Positions 18,020 to 29,207 are shown, counted from the first letter of the stretch. The stretch: DNA of 64,000 bases from Enhygromyxa salina (GCF_000737335.2 NZ_JMCC02000043.1:57748-121747); one strand, 5' to 3'. Notes: generated by a model from the sequence alone, not told the origin. Translations and numbers: made by a program.

Positions 18020-18126
18020 GGTTTCCGCGATACCACAGGCCTCCGCTGGCCGCGTGTTTTTGACGAGAACCGAGCCGACCGGAGGCGAAGCTCCGCGAGA
18101 TCACAGGCCTCCGCTACACTGCTTGG

Positions 18127-19632
18127 ATGCGGACCTCATCGATCCTGGGCGCTGGGTTGTGCTTGCTGGTGGGCGGCTTCGCGGGCGCGGGCTTGCAGTC
18201 GGCGCGCGCGGCACCCGAGGAGCCACCCACGATCCGCCCCATGGTCGAGCCGGTCCAGGCCGCTGGCTCGGACTACTCGCGCTATCGCAAGCTCGATCGC
18301 TTCGCGCGGGCCCTGGCGATCATCGAGCAGTACTACGTGCGCCCGGTCGACGGTGAGGCGTTGATCGACGCCGCGCTGTCTGGCCTGGTCGCGGAGCTGG
18401 ATCCCCACACCAACTACCTCGCGCCAGCCGACGCCAAGCTGCTGCTCGAGGACACCGAAGGGCGGTTTGGCGGTGTCGGCCTGGTCGTGACGCTGCGCAT
18501 CGAGCCGCTGTCGGGCCCGGTCCCCGACGCCGCGCAACCCCAGCCCCAATCCCAACCCCAACCAGAACCAGCGGCGCCAGCCGAGACCCCGAGTGACGCG
18601 GCCGCGGACGCGAGCGACGAGCCGGTGCGCTTGGTCATGTACATCGACGACGTGATCCCCGGCGGCCCCGCGCAGCAGGCTGGGCTCGTGGTCGGGGATC
18701 GGATCTTGGCGATCGAGGGCAAGCCGATCGCCAACTTCAGTGATCTCGGCGACGCGGTCAGGATCATGCGCGGCGAGCCCGGCACCAAGGTCAGCTTCAC
18801 GGCTGTCCACGCGGATCAGCCCGCGCGCGAGCTCGTGGTGACCCGGGCGATCGTGGATCCCCCGGCCGTCGAGGTCCGCTGGCTCGGCGAAGGCCTTGGG
18901 GTCTTGCGCTTGCGCGACTTCCAAGCGGCCAGCGGCAAGGAGATGCGCGACGGCCTGAACGAGCTGCGCGCCAGCGCGAAGCAGGCCGGCGGCGAGCTGC
19001 AGGGCGTTGTCATGGACCTGCGCGACAACGGCGGTGGCCTGCTGGATCAGGCGATCAACATCGCCGACATGTTCATCGCTGACGGCGTGCTGGTGCGCAC
19101 CCGCGGCCGCCAGGGCCGGCTGCTCGACGAGGCGCGGGCGCAGGGCCCCGGCACGGTTCGGGATCTGCCGCTGGTCGTGCTGATGAACAAGGGCTCGGCG
19201 TCGGCCTCGGAGATCGTCGCGGGCGCCCTGCAAGATCACCGACGGGCGCTGATCATTGGCGAGCGCAGCTACGGAAAGGGATCCGTGCAGGCGCCCTTCG
19301 AGCTTGGCGGCGGCGCGCTGATCAAGCTGACGACCGCGCTCTACTACACCCCGGATGATCGGCTGATCCAAGCCAGCGGGATCGAGCCGGATGTGCTCGT
19401 TGGCCCGCTGCGGGCCGAGTACGTCGACAGCCGCCCCACCTTGCAGCCCGAGCGCGGCAACCCGCAGCACCTCGAGCCCCAGGACTTCGGCCGCCCGCCC
19501 GTGCCGGCCGACGACGCGCAGCCAAGCCCCGCGCGGGTCGAGGCTGGCGAAGACGCCCAGCTGCTCGCCGCGATCGATCACCTGCAAGCCTGGGCCCGCG
19601 TCAGCCCAGGTCGTCGAACCCGCAACAGGTAG
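18127..19632 (+). CDS. S41 C-terminal processing peptidase
   Basis: 501 residues with an N-terminal signal segment. A PDZ domain is interrupted between VTLRIEP and LVMYIDDVIPGGPAQQAGL by about 40 residues rich in Pro, Gln, Ala and Asp (includes PQPQSQPQPEP). The S41 core has VVMDLRDNGGGLLDQAI, catalytic Ser in MNKGSASASE (about residue 357) and Lys in SYGKGSVQ (about 383). Predicted periplasmic tail-specific serine protease. The insertion sits in the PDZ loop that normally gates substrate access, so it may alter regulation. No operon partner; the SEFIR-like gene follows after 58 bases. Confidence 0.92.
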   Translation: MRTSSILGAGLCLLVGGFAGAGLQSARAAPEEPPTIRPMVEPVQAAGSDYSRYRKLDRFARALAIIEQYYVRPVDGEALIDAALSGLVAELDPHTNYLAPADAKLLLEDTEGRFGGVGLVVTLRIEPLSGPVPDAAQPQPQSQPQPEPAAPAETPSDAAADASDEPVRLVMYIDDVIPGGPAQQAGLVVGDRILAIEGKPIANFSDLGDAVRIMRGEPGTKVSFTAVHADQPARELVVTRAIVDPPAVEVRWLGEGLGVLRLRDFQAASGKEMRDGLNELRASAKQAGGELQGVVMDLRDNGGGLLDQAINIADMFIADGVLVRTRGRQGRLLDEARAQGPGTVRDLPLVVLMNKGSASASEIVAGALQDHRRALIIGERSYGKGSVQAPFELGGGALIKLTTALYYTPDDRLIQASGIEPDVLVGPLRAEYVDSRPTLQPERGNPQHLEPQDFGRPPVPADDAQPSPARVEAGEDAQLLAAIDHLQAWARVSPGRRTRNR

Positions 19633-19690
19633 CCCGGCTGTCTCCAGTCGCGTTGGGCCTTGGGCCTGACTGCGGTATGAAAAGTCCGTC

Positions 19691-20170
19691 GTGCCCAAGG
19701 TCTTCGTCAGCTACAGCCAAGACACCCCCGAACACGGCGAGCGCGTGCTGGCGCTGACCCAGCAGCTGCGCAGCGATGGCGTGGACGCGATCAGCGATCA
19801 CTTCGTCACCGCGCCCGAGCAAGGCTGGGCTCGGTGGATGGTCGACGAGCTCGCGGCCGCCGACTTCGTGCTGCTGGTCGTCAGCGAGGGGTACCGCAAG
19901 AAGGCCGAGGACCAGGTCCCGCGCGGGGTCGGTCGCGGGGTCAAGTGGGAGTCGCACCTGAGCTTGCAAGAGATCTACGAGGCCGAGGCGCGCAACACCA
20001 AGTTCATCCCGGTCTTGCTCGAGGGGATCGGCGACGCGGAGATCCCCGCGGTGCTGCGGGCGTGGACGTGGTACCGGGTGCCCGAGGGCTACGAGTCGTT
20101 GCTGCGCCGGCTGTTCAACGTGCCCAAGGTTCAGCCGGCGCCGCTCGGACCGCCCAAGAAGTTCGACTGA
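19691..20170 (+). CDS. Stand-alone SEFIR/TIR-like domain protein
   Basis: 159 residues from GTG. The sequence is essentially one domain: beta-A KVFVSYSQDTPEHGERVLAL, an early Asp region (GVDAISDHF), DFVLLVVSEGY and KFIPVLLEG, the pattern of SEFIR domains (TIR relatives), often found in bacterial signalling or defence proteins as interaction or NAD-processing modules. The Glu in KWESHLSLQEIYEA could correspond to the box found in SEFIR proteins, but I cannot assign catalysis. No effector domain, CRISPR or other defence gene adjoins it, so an immune role is only a possibility. Confidence 0.8.
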   Translation: MPKVFVSYSQDTPEHGERVLALTQQLRSDGVDAISDHFVTAPEQGWARWMVDELAAADFVLLVVSEGYRKKAEDQVPRGVGRGVKWESHLSLQEIYEAEARNTKFIPVLLEGIGDAEIPAVLRAWTWYRVPEGYESLLRRLFNVPKVQPAPLGPPKKFD

Positions 20171-20241
20171 TCGCGGCGAGGGTTGGTTTCGCGACAGGCG
20201 TGAATGCGTCGTGCCGCACCCCATCGGTTACACTTCCGCGC

Positions 20242-21654
20242 ATGAGCCACGGTTTGCCGACTCAGCCCGCCGAAGCATTCACCAAGCGCCGCCGCGCCCT
20301 CGCAGCCCAGCTCGACGGACCGGCGCTGTTGTTCTCGGGCGTGGCCCGGCCGATGAACTACCCGGCCAACATCTACCCGTTCCGCCCGGACAGCCACTTC
20401 TTGTACCTGACCGGCGCGTGGCTCGAGCACGCGGCGGTGTTCATTGATGGCGCCCGCGACATTCTGTTCATGCCCGCGCCAGACCCCGACGACGCGGTCT
20501 GGCATGGCCCCGGCCCCGGCTGGGCGGACATGCAGCAGGCCACCGGTGTCTCCGAGATCCGCGACATCGAGCAGCTGCCACAATTCTTGGCTTCTGCTCC
20601 CGCGACCGCGACCTTGCCCGCGATCGATGCGATCACGCGGTTTCACCAGGGCCGCATGCTCTCGCGCAGCTGGGCGGACCCCGGCACGCCCACCCAGCTC
20701 AACGAGCGCGACGGTGCGCTCGCCAACGCGATGATCGCGTCGCGCATGATCCACGACGCCGCCGCGCTCGAGCAGATGCGCGTCGCGGGCCAGGCCACCG
20801 TCGCCGCGCACACGGCCGGCATGGCCGCGACGAAGCCGGGCATGCGCGAGTCCGACGTGCGCGCGGCGATGGAGGCCACCTTGCTTGCCCGCGACATGAC
20901 CACCGCGTACGGCAGCATCGTCACGGTCCACGGCCAGATCCTGCACTCGCGCGGCTACGACAACCCGATCGCCGCGGGCGACTTGCTGCTCGCCGACGTC
21001 GGCGCTTCGCACGGCGGCTGGGCGAGCGACGTCACGCGCACGTGGCCGGTGTCGGGGAAATTCTCGGCGACCCAGCGAACGATCTACGAGATCGTGTTGG
21101 CCTCGCAGCTGGCCGCGATCGACCTGGTCAAGCCCGGCGCTCGCTACCGCGACATCCACTTGGCCGCTGGACTGGTGATCGCCCAGGGGCTCGTCGACGA
21201 GGGCATCTTGAAGGGCGATCCCGAGGGCCTGGTCGAGCGGGGCGCCCACGCGATGTTCTTTGTCCACGGCCTTGGCCACATCATCGGCCTCGACGTGCAC
21301 GACATGGAGGACCTCGGGGATCGGGCTGGCTACGCGCCGGGCCGCGAGCGCTCGAGCCAGTTTGGGCTGTGCTTCCTGCGTCTCGATCGCGACCTGCAAG
21401 CCGGCATGGCCGTGACGATCGAGCCGGGCTTTTACCAGGTCCCAGCGTTGCTGGCGCCCGGCTCCGAGCTGACCCAGCCGTTTGACGCCGACAACAGCCT
21501 GGATCGGGCGAAGCTGGCCAAGTTTGCCGACGTCCGCGGGATCCGAATTGAAGACGACGTGTTGGTGACCGCGACCGGCAACGAGGTGCTCACCCGCGCG
21601 CTCGCCAAGCGGCCCGACCAAGTCGAGGCCATGGTCGGGGTCGGGGTCGGCTGA
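20242..21654 (+). CDS. pepP: Xaa-Pro aminopeptidase (aminopeptidase P, M24B)
   Basis: 470 residues from ATG 20242 (MSHGLPTQPAEAF); the frame remains open upstream, but only this start gives the family's N-terminus. The N-terminal creatinase-like domain has FLYLTGAWLEHAAVF; the C-terminal pita-bread domain carries the two-metal ligands DVGASHGGWASDVTR, HGLGHIIGLDVHD, TIEPGFY and RIEDDVLVT. Removes N-terminal residues preceding Pro, usually in the cytoplasm with Mn2+. Complete; an ordinary housekeeping enzyme. Confidence 0.95.
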   Translation: MSHGLPTQPAEAFTKRRRALAAQLDGPALLFSGVARPMNYPANIYPFRPDSHFLYLTGAWLEHAAVFIDGARDILFMPAPDPDDAVWHGPGPGWADMQQATGVSEIRDIEQLPQFLASAPATATLPAIDAITRFHQGRMLSRSWADPGTPTQLNERDGALANAMIASRMIHDAAALEQMRVAGQATVAAHTAGMAATKPGMRESDVRAAMEATLLARDMTTAYGSIVTVHGQILHSRGYDNPIAAGDLLLADVGASHGGWASDVTRTWPVSGKFSATQRTIYEIVLASQLAAIDLVKPGARYRDIHLAAGLVIAQGLVDEGILKGDPEGLVERGAHAMFFVHGLGHIIGLDVHDMEDLGDRAGYAPGRERSSQFGLCFLRLDRDLQAGMAVTIEPGFYQVPALLAPGSELTQPFDADNSLDRAKLAKFADVRGIRIEDDVLVTATGNEVLTRALAKRPDQVEAMVGVGVG

Positions 21655-21671
21655 TCCCCACCGACGAGCGC

Positions 21672-22091
21672 TCAGATCGGGTTGACGTTGATCGGCCCGT
21701 TGTAGAGTCTAACCATCACTCGAACGGTGCCCGAGTTGTCATGATTGTTGCTGTCCCAATAATGCAGGGACAGCTTGCCGTCGGTCACCAGGGTCATCGT
21801 GAGGCTGGTGCCGATCCCAAAGTAGGTCTTGCCACCGTCGAGGCTGCCGACCAGCGCACCGTAGAGGAACGAGTGGTCGCCGCGGGTGTGTAGGCCGTAG
21901 TTGCCCCCAAGCGGATTCCCGAGCCCGTTGGCGTTGGACACCCGATCCTTGACGCCCGCGCTCCACCGATCATTGGGATCCGCGGAGATCTGCAGCAGCT
22001 GACCGGGGCGCACGGAGATCCCCGTGACGAGACCGGTGCCACCCGAGACGCTGTGCTCTTTGGCTTTGACTTGGAATACGCTGTTATGCAT
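21672..22091 (-). CDS. LecA-like (PA-IL) galactose-binding lectin
   Basis: 139 residues from ATG 22091. The pattern matches the Pseudomonas PA-IL/LecA fold: FQVKAKEHSVSGGTGLVTGI near the N-terminus, a DRWSAG region, HTRGDHSFLYGALVGSL, and the C-terminal DSNNHDNSGTVRVMV, which parallels the Ca2+/galactose loop of LecA. No signal peptide is visible. The frame is open upstream of the ATG but has no canonical start codon before the preceding TGA. The codons are AT-richer at third positions than neighbours, suggesting horizontal acquisition. Family call by motif memory. Confidence 0.7.
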   Translation of the reverse strand: MHNSVFQVKAKEHSVSGGTGLVTGISVRPGQLLQISADPNDRWSAGVKDRVSNANGLGNPLGGNYGLHTRGDHSFLYGALVGSLDGGKTYFGIGTSLTMTLVTDGKLSLHYWDSNNHDNSGTVRVMVRLYNGPINVNPI

Positions 22092-22282
22092 GGCAATTCG
22101 AGCTCTGTTGGCAATGTCATTCGTATGAATGGCAACCAGAACAATAGTCGTGGTCTCGCGAACGTCGACCGCGCCGCCCTCGAAAATCGTGCGCGCTTGG
22201 TCGCCGGGGATCGCATCTTCTTCTTGGCGCTCTACGAGCCCGTGACCTGCGATTTTTTCGAGGGCCGCGCGGACGCTGAGGA

Positions 22283-22474
22283 TCAGTCCTCGGTCACGCT
22301 GTCGAGCCGCGCCTGGACGGTCGCATTGCCGGGCCGGATCTCGAGAGACTCGCGGTAGAGCTTGGCCGCGTAGGCGTAGGCCTCGCGGCCTTCGGCGACG
22401 CGCCCGAGATTGTAGAGCAGCGCGCCGTGCCCACCGCGGAAGACCCGGATCCCGGGGCCGCCGCTCGCTTCGGG
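22283..22474 (-). pseudogene. TPR-repeat C-terminal relic
   Basis: Minus-strand frame ending in TGA at 22283-22285 reads GHGALLYNLGRVAEGREAYA and then AKLYRESLEIRPGN, a typical tetratricopeptide repeat, followed by a normal-looking C-terminus. It has no start codon: the frame runs directly out of the stop codon of the beta-trefoil gene at 22475. It looks like the 3' end of a TPR gene whose 5' part was replaced by the lectin-type gene. Confidence 0.6.
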
Positions 22475-23527
22475 CTACTGGATGATCCAGCGCTGGCTGT
22501 TGTTGTTCTGGGCCAGGCGGGTCACGACCGAGAAGTCCTGCTCCGGTACTTCGTGGGCATCGACGAAGCGGGCCGAGCTCAACTGCTGCAAGGTGAAGGT
22601 GTCGCCGCTGAAGTGCGACAGCACCCAGCGCTGGGTGTCGTTGGTCTGCGCTTCGCGGGTGACCACCGAATAGTCCTTGCTCTTTGTTTGGTGCGCGTCC
22701 ATATACCTGCCCGAGCTGAGCTGCTGGATGGTGTACACCGCCGCCACCGGCTTGAAGCGCCATTGTTGGCTGTCGTTGGGCTGGAACTCGCGAGTGACGA
22801 CCGAGTAGTCGTTTCCCTGGGTTTCGTGGGCATCGACAAATCGATCACTGCTCAACTGCTGAATGGTGTAGATGTTGCCGCTCGAGAATCCGGTGACCCA
22901 GCGTTGAGTGTCGTTGTTCTGAGGTGGGCGGGTCACCACCGAGAAGTCGGCCGCCATGTCTTCGTAGGCATCGAGGAAGCGGCCCGTGCTCAGCTGTTGC
23001 AGGGTCACGGTCGTCAGCGTGTTGGGGACGGGCAGGGCAACCCAGCGTTGGGTGTCGTTGAACTGCAGCTCGCGCGTCACGACCGAGAAATCATGCGGCA
23101 TGTCCTCGTATGCGTCCATGTATCGGCCCGTACTGACCTGTTGGATCCTGTAGACGACGCCGACCGCGTTGAACTCCCAGCGTTGGGTGTCGTCGGGCTG
23201 GTACTCGCGTGTCACGACCGAAAAATCTGGGCCGGCGGACTGGTAGGCGTCGAGGAAGCGGCTCGTGCTCGCCTGCTGAACCCTGTAGACTCCCGGTTTG
23301 AGCGGCAGAATGACCGACTTCAGGCGCTGGTCATCCGTGTTGTCGTCAACACCGAGCGAGGTGACCTCGTCGGGACGCTGCGCGTCGAGTGTGTCGCGCC
23401 CCTCGACATCCAAGATGTCGTCAATGTTGTCAACCTCGTCGAGGCCGCATCCGCCAATCAGCAATAGTAGTGGCAATGCACCGAGCAGCAGGCTCATTCG
23501 CGCGTGGGTGTTCTTGGTGGCGGTCAT
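22475..23527 (-). CDS. Six-repeat beta-trefoil (ricin-B-like) lipoprotein
   Basis: 350 residues. Start ATG 23527 (MTATKNTHARM) is preceded by gagaaggac. The lipobox LIGGC gives Cys27. Residues ~85-350 are six ~43-residue repeats of the form YTIQQLSSxRxxDAH, then DFSVVTREPQxxDTQRW, each ending in the QxW signature (QRW/QQW) of ricin-B lectins. Six repeats equal two complete beta-trefoils, so this is a predicted lipid-anchored carbohydrate-binding protein on the outer surface or in the periplasm. The repeats are very similar to each other, pointing to recent internal duplication. It neighbours a LecA-like lectin. Confidence 0.85.
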   Translation of the reverse strand: MTATKNTHARMSLLLGALPLLLLIGGCGLDEVDNIDDILDVEGRDTLDAQRPDEVTSLGVDDNTDDQRLKSVILPLKPGVYRVQQASTSRFLDAYQSAGPDFSVVTREYQPDDTQRWEFNAVGVVYRIQQVSTGRYMDAYEDMPHDFSVVTRELQFNDTQRWVALPVPNTLTTVTLQQLSTGRFLDAYEDMAADFSVVTRPPQNNDTQRWVTGFSSGNIYTIQQLSSDRFVDAHETQGNDYSVVTREFQPNDSQQWRFKPVAAVYTIQQLSSGRYMDAHQTKSKDYSVVTREAQTNDTQRWVLSHFSGDTFTLQQLSSARFVDAHEVPEQDFSVVTRLAQNNNSQRWIIQ

Positions 23528-23950
23528 GGCGATTGTCCTTCTCGCTGAGATGTTGGCGTGCTTAATTGTAGGTCGCATTGTGCTGACGCGCGCGCTGTCG
23601 CTCGGTCACCCTTTGCCGATTGTCTCGTCACCATTTCGTCACGATCACGCAGGCGCGCGCTCGAGCTCCCTGCGCAGGCGCCGAGCGACCCCACGTGCGT
23701 GGATGGTTCCAGGCTTCTCGTCGCTGCCCGCTTCCACGGAAGCCTCGGCAGTTCGATTCAGCGATGCGTGGACAGGATGTGGGCCGCTGAGTCGGGCCTG
23801 ACGTTGGTTGGGTGCGTCGGGAGCGAGATCGATTGTCTTGGTATCGCCAACGTCGAAAGTCAGGCCTTCGGGGCAGGGGTCATCGCACGGGATGATCTGC
23901 GTGGCGAAGTCACCGGGTTGCTCGCCGATGACAACTCGAGCTTTCGGGCC
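23528..23950. other. Gene-poor spacer with possible degenerate coding
   Basis: No confident gene. On the minus strand a frame (23645-23968) reads IIPCDDPCPEGLTFDVGDTK, which looks like a worn lipoprotein or secreted-protein fragment, but it has no signal peptide and its beginning overlaps the palindromic element at 23951. The region just upstream of 23527 must hold the promoter for the beta-trefoil gene; no clear -10/-35 pair stands out. Confidence 0.4.
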
Positions 23951-24114
23951 TAGCAGCCCGTGGTGCAATGCCTCGCACCGCCTCGCTTGGTCTTTCCGCC
24001 GAGCTCTTCGTCGCCGAAACTTGCAGTACGCCCGGTACAGCTGCGTTTCGGCTCCTCAATCTCGACGAAAATCCCGGCGCGAGGCGACGCGATGCATTGC
24101 ACCACGGGCTGCTA
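23951..24114. mobile_element. 164-bp palindromic MITE-like element 1
   Basis: The terminal arms 23951-23971 and 24094-24114 are perfect 21-bp reverse complements (outer ends tagcagcccg and cgggctgcta). Pairing continues imperfectly inward (cctcgc blocks; gccgaaac at 24013-24020 against gtttcggc at 24045-24052), so the whole element can fold as one long hairpin. No transposase and no obvious target duplication are visible. Consistent with a non-autonomous miniature element or the relic of an IS. Confidence 0.7.
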
Positions 24115-24275
24115 GAGCGCCGATCAGTTTGGAGTCGCGTCGTCAGGTGCGTCTGGGGCCGTTCCTGCCTAGGAGGGAGGCCGAAGCTGTATCCGGCATA
24201 CTGCGAGCGCCGACCGACAACGGCAGGGGCGGTCCCAGATGTGCCTGGCGTCGTGAATTCAAACTGATTGGCGCT

Positions 24276-24280
<5 letters not shown>
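24111..24280. mobile_element. 170-bp palindromic MITE-like element 2
   Basis: The arms 24111-24131 and 24260-24280 pair at 20 of 21 positions (gctagagcgcc... and ...ggcgctctagc). Pairing continues inward through ctggggccgttcctgcc-type blocks. It abuts element 1 with a 4-base overlap and ends inside the last codons and stop of the lipoprotein gene at 24276. The sequence differs from element 1, so this is not a simple tandem copy. Confidence 0.65.
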
Positions 24281-25787
<1,507 letters not shown>

Positions 25788-25990
25788 GCGAGTCTCCAAG
25801 TAACACAGTGACAGTACGAGAGAACGGGGTGTGAGGGCCACCACGCAGCGTATGTCGGAGCAAATTCGTCGGGTCGCCGCCGGCCACGCGCTGGCCGAGC
25901 GCGCGCTCCCTTGCTCGCAACCTTCGGCAGCGCTATCAATGAGGACGCGCGCGCCGGGTGCGCGATTGGCACCCTTCTCGAGAGACGCAA

Positions 25991-26317
25991 ATGCAAGACG
26001 AAGTCCGAAGCCGCATCGACGAACTGGTCAAGAGCAACCGAGTGCTGCTGTTCATGAAGGGCAACAAGGTGTTTCCCAGCTGCGGATTCTCGGCGCAGGT
26101 CGTGCAAATCCTCAAGCACCACGGCGCGGAGTTCGAGACCGTCAACGTGCTCGCAGATCCCAGCGTGCGCGCGGGGATCAAGGAGTACTCGGACTGGCCA
26201 ACGATCCCGCAGCTGTATGTCGATGGTGAGTTTGTTGGCGGCTGCGACATCATCACGGATCTGCACAACAGCGGCGAGCTTCAAAAGCTGCTCGCTGGTG
26301 GCGCGACCGAGGGCTGA
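25991..26317 (+). CDS. grxD: Monothiol CGFS glutaredoxin (Grx4/GrxD type)
   Basis: 108 residues from ATG 25991 (MQDEVRSRIDELV). Binds and delivers [2Fe-2S] clusters with glutathione. Seen: LFMKGNKVFPSCGFSAQ with the CGFS active site (KGN replaces the usual KGT), TVNVLADPSVRAGI, WPTIPQLYVDGEFVGG (cis-Pro and GSH-binding) and GCDIITDL. Stand-alone gene followed by a strong terminator. Confidence 0.96.
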   Translation: MQDEVRSRIDELVKSNRVLLFMKGNKVFPSCGFSAQVVQILKHHGAEFETVNVLADPSVRAGIKEYSDWPTIPQLYVDGEFVGGCDIITDLHNSGELQKLLAGGATEG

Positions 26318-26349
26318 GCGGGCGCCCCAACCCCACACTACGCCAGACG

Positions 26350-26386
26350 CGAAAACGGCCGCAGTCAGTGACTGCGGCCGTTTTCG
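26350..26386. terminator. Strong bidirectional rho-independent terminator
   Basis: 18-bp perfect arms (26350-26367 and 26369-26386) with AAAA on the left and TTTT on the right inside the stem. It lies between the convergent glutaredoxin and GD-linker lipoprotein genes and can serve both strands. Confidence 0.92.
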
Positions 26387-26404
26387 TTGGAGCCGACTAG
26401 GGCC

Positions 26405-27085
<681 letters not shown>

Positions 27086-27296
27086 GAGTTCTCCAAAATT
27101 CTGGGTTGGGTCCGGCCGTGACCGAAGAGGCAGGCGTCATGTCACTGTTACATGAGGCGGACCCGTGTGGTCAAACCGCGCAAATGCCTCCAAGAGCCAC
27201 GCCTAGAGGATGTTGCGGGGCTGCAGCGAAGCGGGCCGCACAGCTGAGTCCGGCCTGGACGCGACCCCGCAGATCAGTCAATGCTGCGCGTGAGCC

Positions 27297-27956
27297 GTGG
27301 ATATTCGTTGTTTCACCGTCGGTTTGTTTCAGGTCAACACCTATTTGATCACGGATCCAGCGACGGGCGCGGCCGCGATCGTCGACACCGGTGAGTCCGA
27401 GCAGCTCGTCGAGCAGCTCGCCGCGCTCGACCCGTGCCCGGACATACGCGCGATCTTGCTGACACACGGGCACATCGACCACGCGGGCGCGCTCGCGTTG
27501 CTGCAAGCGCGCTACGACGTGCCAACCTACCTCCCGCGGGCCGAGCTGCCGCTGTTTCAGGCCTTGCCCCAGCAGGGTGATTGGTTCGGCATGCCCGAGC
27601 TCAACCGGCCGTGCGGGCGCATCGATCATCTGCTCGACGACGGTGATCGCGTTCAGCTTGGCGAGCTCGAGCTGCGATTTCTAGCGACGCCGGGCCACAC
27701 CCCCGGCCAGGGTTGTTACTACGATGACAGCGACATCATCGTTGGCGACACCTTGTTCGCTGGCAGTGTTGGACGCACGGACTTTCCGATGAGCAACCCG
27801 GATCTCGCCCGCCACAGCCTGCGAAGGCTGCTCGATCTCCCCGGCCAGCTGCGGGTTCACAGCGGTCACGGCCCCGTCACCACGCTGGCCGCCGAGCTGC
27901 GCAGCAACCCGTTCTTGGGGTTCTTGCGGATCGAGCGGGGGATGGTGCGATCGTGA
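27297..27956 (+). CDS. MBL-fold metallo-hydrolase (glyoxalase II-like)
   Basis: 219 residues from GTG 27297. Metallo-beta-lactamase fold with the two-metal motif THGHIDHAG, TPGHTPGQGCYY, GDTLFAGSVGRTDFP and HSGHGP, closest to the small hydroxyacylglutathione-hydrolase-like YcbL group. Likely hydrolyses a thioester or related ester in the cytoplasm. Its stop overlaps the GTG of the patatin gene by four bases (GTGA), so the two are translationally coupled. Confidence 0.93.
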   Translation: MDIRCFTVGLFQVNTYLITDPATGAAAIVDTGESEQLVEQLAALDPCPDIRAILLTHGHIDHAGALALLQARYDVPTYLPRAELPLFQALPQQGDWFGMPELNRPCGRIDHLLDDGDRVQLGELELRFLATPGHTPGQGCYYDDSDIIVGDTLFAGSVGRTDFPMSNPDLARHSLRRLLDLPGQLRVHSGHGPVTTLAAELRSNPFLGFLRIERGMVRS

Positions 27957-29179
27957 GCGCGGACCGGCCGTGCACGGCGTTGGTGTTGTCGGGCGGCGGC
28001 GCGCGGGGGGCCTACGAAGTTGGCGTGCTTCGCTATGTACGCGAGCGGCTTGGCAGCGCGGACACGCAGTTCGACGTGATCACCGGGACCTCGGTTGGGG
28101 CGATCAACGGGGCCTACATCGCGGCCACCTGTGATCGTCCCAAGGCCCAGGCTCGCGCGCTACAAAAAGTCTGGTCGCAGCTCACGATCAACCGCGTCTA
28201 CGATTTTGGATGGTCACAGCTGCGGTCGCTCCCGCGCGTGTTGTTTGGCCGCAACCTGCCCAAGACACCCCACGGCGGCCGGGTTGGCGGGCTCGTGGAC
28301 TCCACCGCGTTCGCGCAGCTCGTGCGCGAGCAGATCCCGTGGCGGGGCCTGACAGAGAACCTTGCGAGCGGCAAGCTGCGGGCGTTCTCGGTCACCGCGA
28401 CCGAGGTCGCCACGGGGATCTCCACGGTCTTCGTTCAGGCGGGTCGGCGGCGCGTCGACCCATGGCCAGAGGGCCCGAACGAGACGGTCGTGCGCACGGG
28501 GATCACCGCGGCACACACCCTGGCTTCGGCCGCGATCCCGGTGTTGTTTCCGGCCGTCAAGATCGGGGATCAGTTCTACGTTGACGGCGCGCTGCGTCAG
28601 AACACTCCGCTGCGCCCGGCGATCCGCCTGGGTGCCAAGCGGATGCTGGTGATCGGCCTGCGCCACAGCGAGTCCCCCGCCGAGCGGCGCGTCCGCCAGC
28701 GCGCCGAGGCCGAGACCGCCTACCCCAACGCGTTCTTCTTGCTCGGCAAGCTCATGAACTCGTTGATGCTCGACAAGGTCGAGACCGATCTCGATCGGAT
28801 CGAGCAGACCAACCAGATCCTGCGAGCGGGCGCCAACGAGTTCGGCCCCGACTTCGCGCAGCGACTCAGCGACGCCGTCGGCCGCGAGAAACCCTGGCAG
28901 GCGGTCGAGACCCTGGTGATCCAGCCCAGCGAAGACCTTGGCCGCATCGCCTGGGAGGTCGTCCGCGACGCCCGACTGCGCGGCTACGACGGGATCGTCC
29001 CCTCTTTGATCCGCCGCTCGGTCGAGGCCGACGAGCGCGTCGAAGGGGGCGAGAGCGACCTCGCCTCGTACCTCCTGTTCGAGCCCGAGTTCATCAACCG
29101 CATCATCGAGCTCGGCTACGCCGACGCCGCCCGCCACCACGACCAACTCATGCACTTGTTTAGGCCCGAGTCGGCCTGA
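27953..29179 (+). CDS. Patatin-like phospholipase
   Basis: 408 residues from GTG 27953. Lipid acyl hydrolase with the patatin catalytic dyad: oxyanion loop LSGGGARGAYEVG (residues ~12-24), nucleophile GTSVG (about 45) and DGA in YVDGALRQN (about 212). Length and the C-terminal helical region (VETDLDRIEQTNQIL) fit bacterial RssA/ExoU-like patatins, with no signal peptide. Coupled to the MBL hydrolase, suggesting joint processing of an acyl substrate. Followed by a terminator-like hairpin at 29208. Confidence 0.92.
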   Translation: MSADRPCTALVLSGGGARGAYEVGVLRYVRERLGSADTQFDVITGTSVGAINGAYIAATCDRPKAQARALQKVWSQLTINRVYDFGWSQLRSLPRVLFGRNLPKTPHGGRVGGLVDSTAFAQLVREQIPWRGLTENLASGKLRAFSVTATEVATGISTVFVQAGRRRVDPWPEGPNETVVRTGITAAHTLASAAIPVLFPAVKIGDQFYVDGALRQNTPLRPAIRLGAKRMLVIGLRHSESPAERRVRQRAEAETAYPNAFFLLGKLMNSLMLDKVETDLDRIEQTNQILRAGANEFGPDFAQRLSDAVGREKPWQAVETLVIQPSEDLGRIAWEVVRDARLRGYDGIVPSLIRRSVEADERVEGGESDLASYLLFEPEFINRIIELGYADAARHHDQLMHLFRPESA

Positions 29180-29207
29180 GCGACTGGGGTATGAGAAGAA
29201 GCGAGAG

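Noticed and set aside
23968..24267. Plus-strand open frame between the lectin and lipoprotein genes
   Set aside because: It lies wholly within two palindromic elements, has no ribosome binding site or motif, and appears to arise from the repeats.
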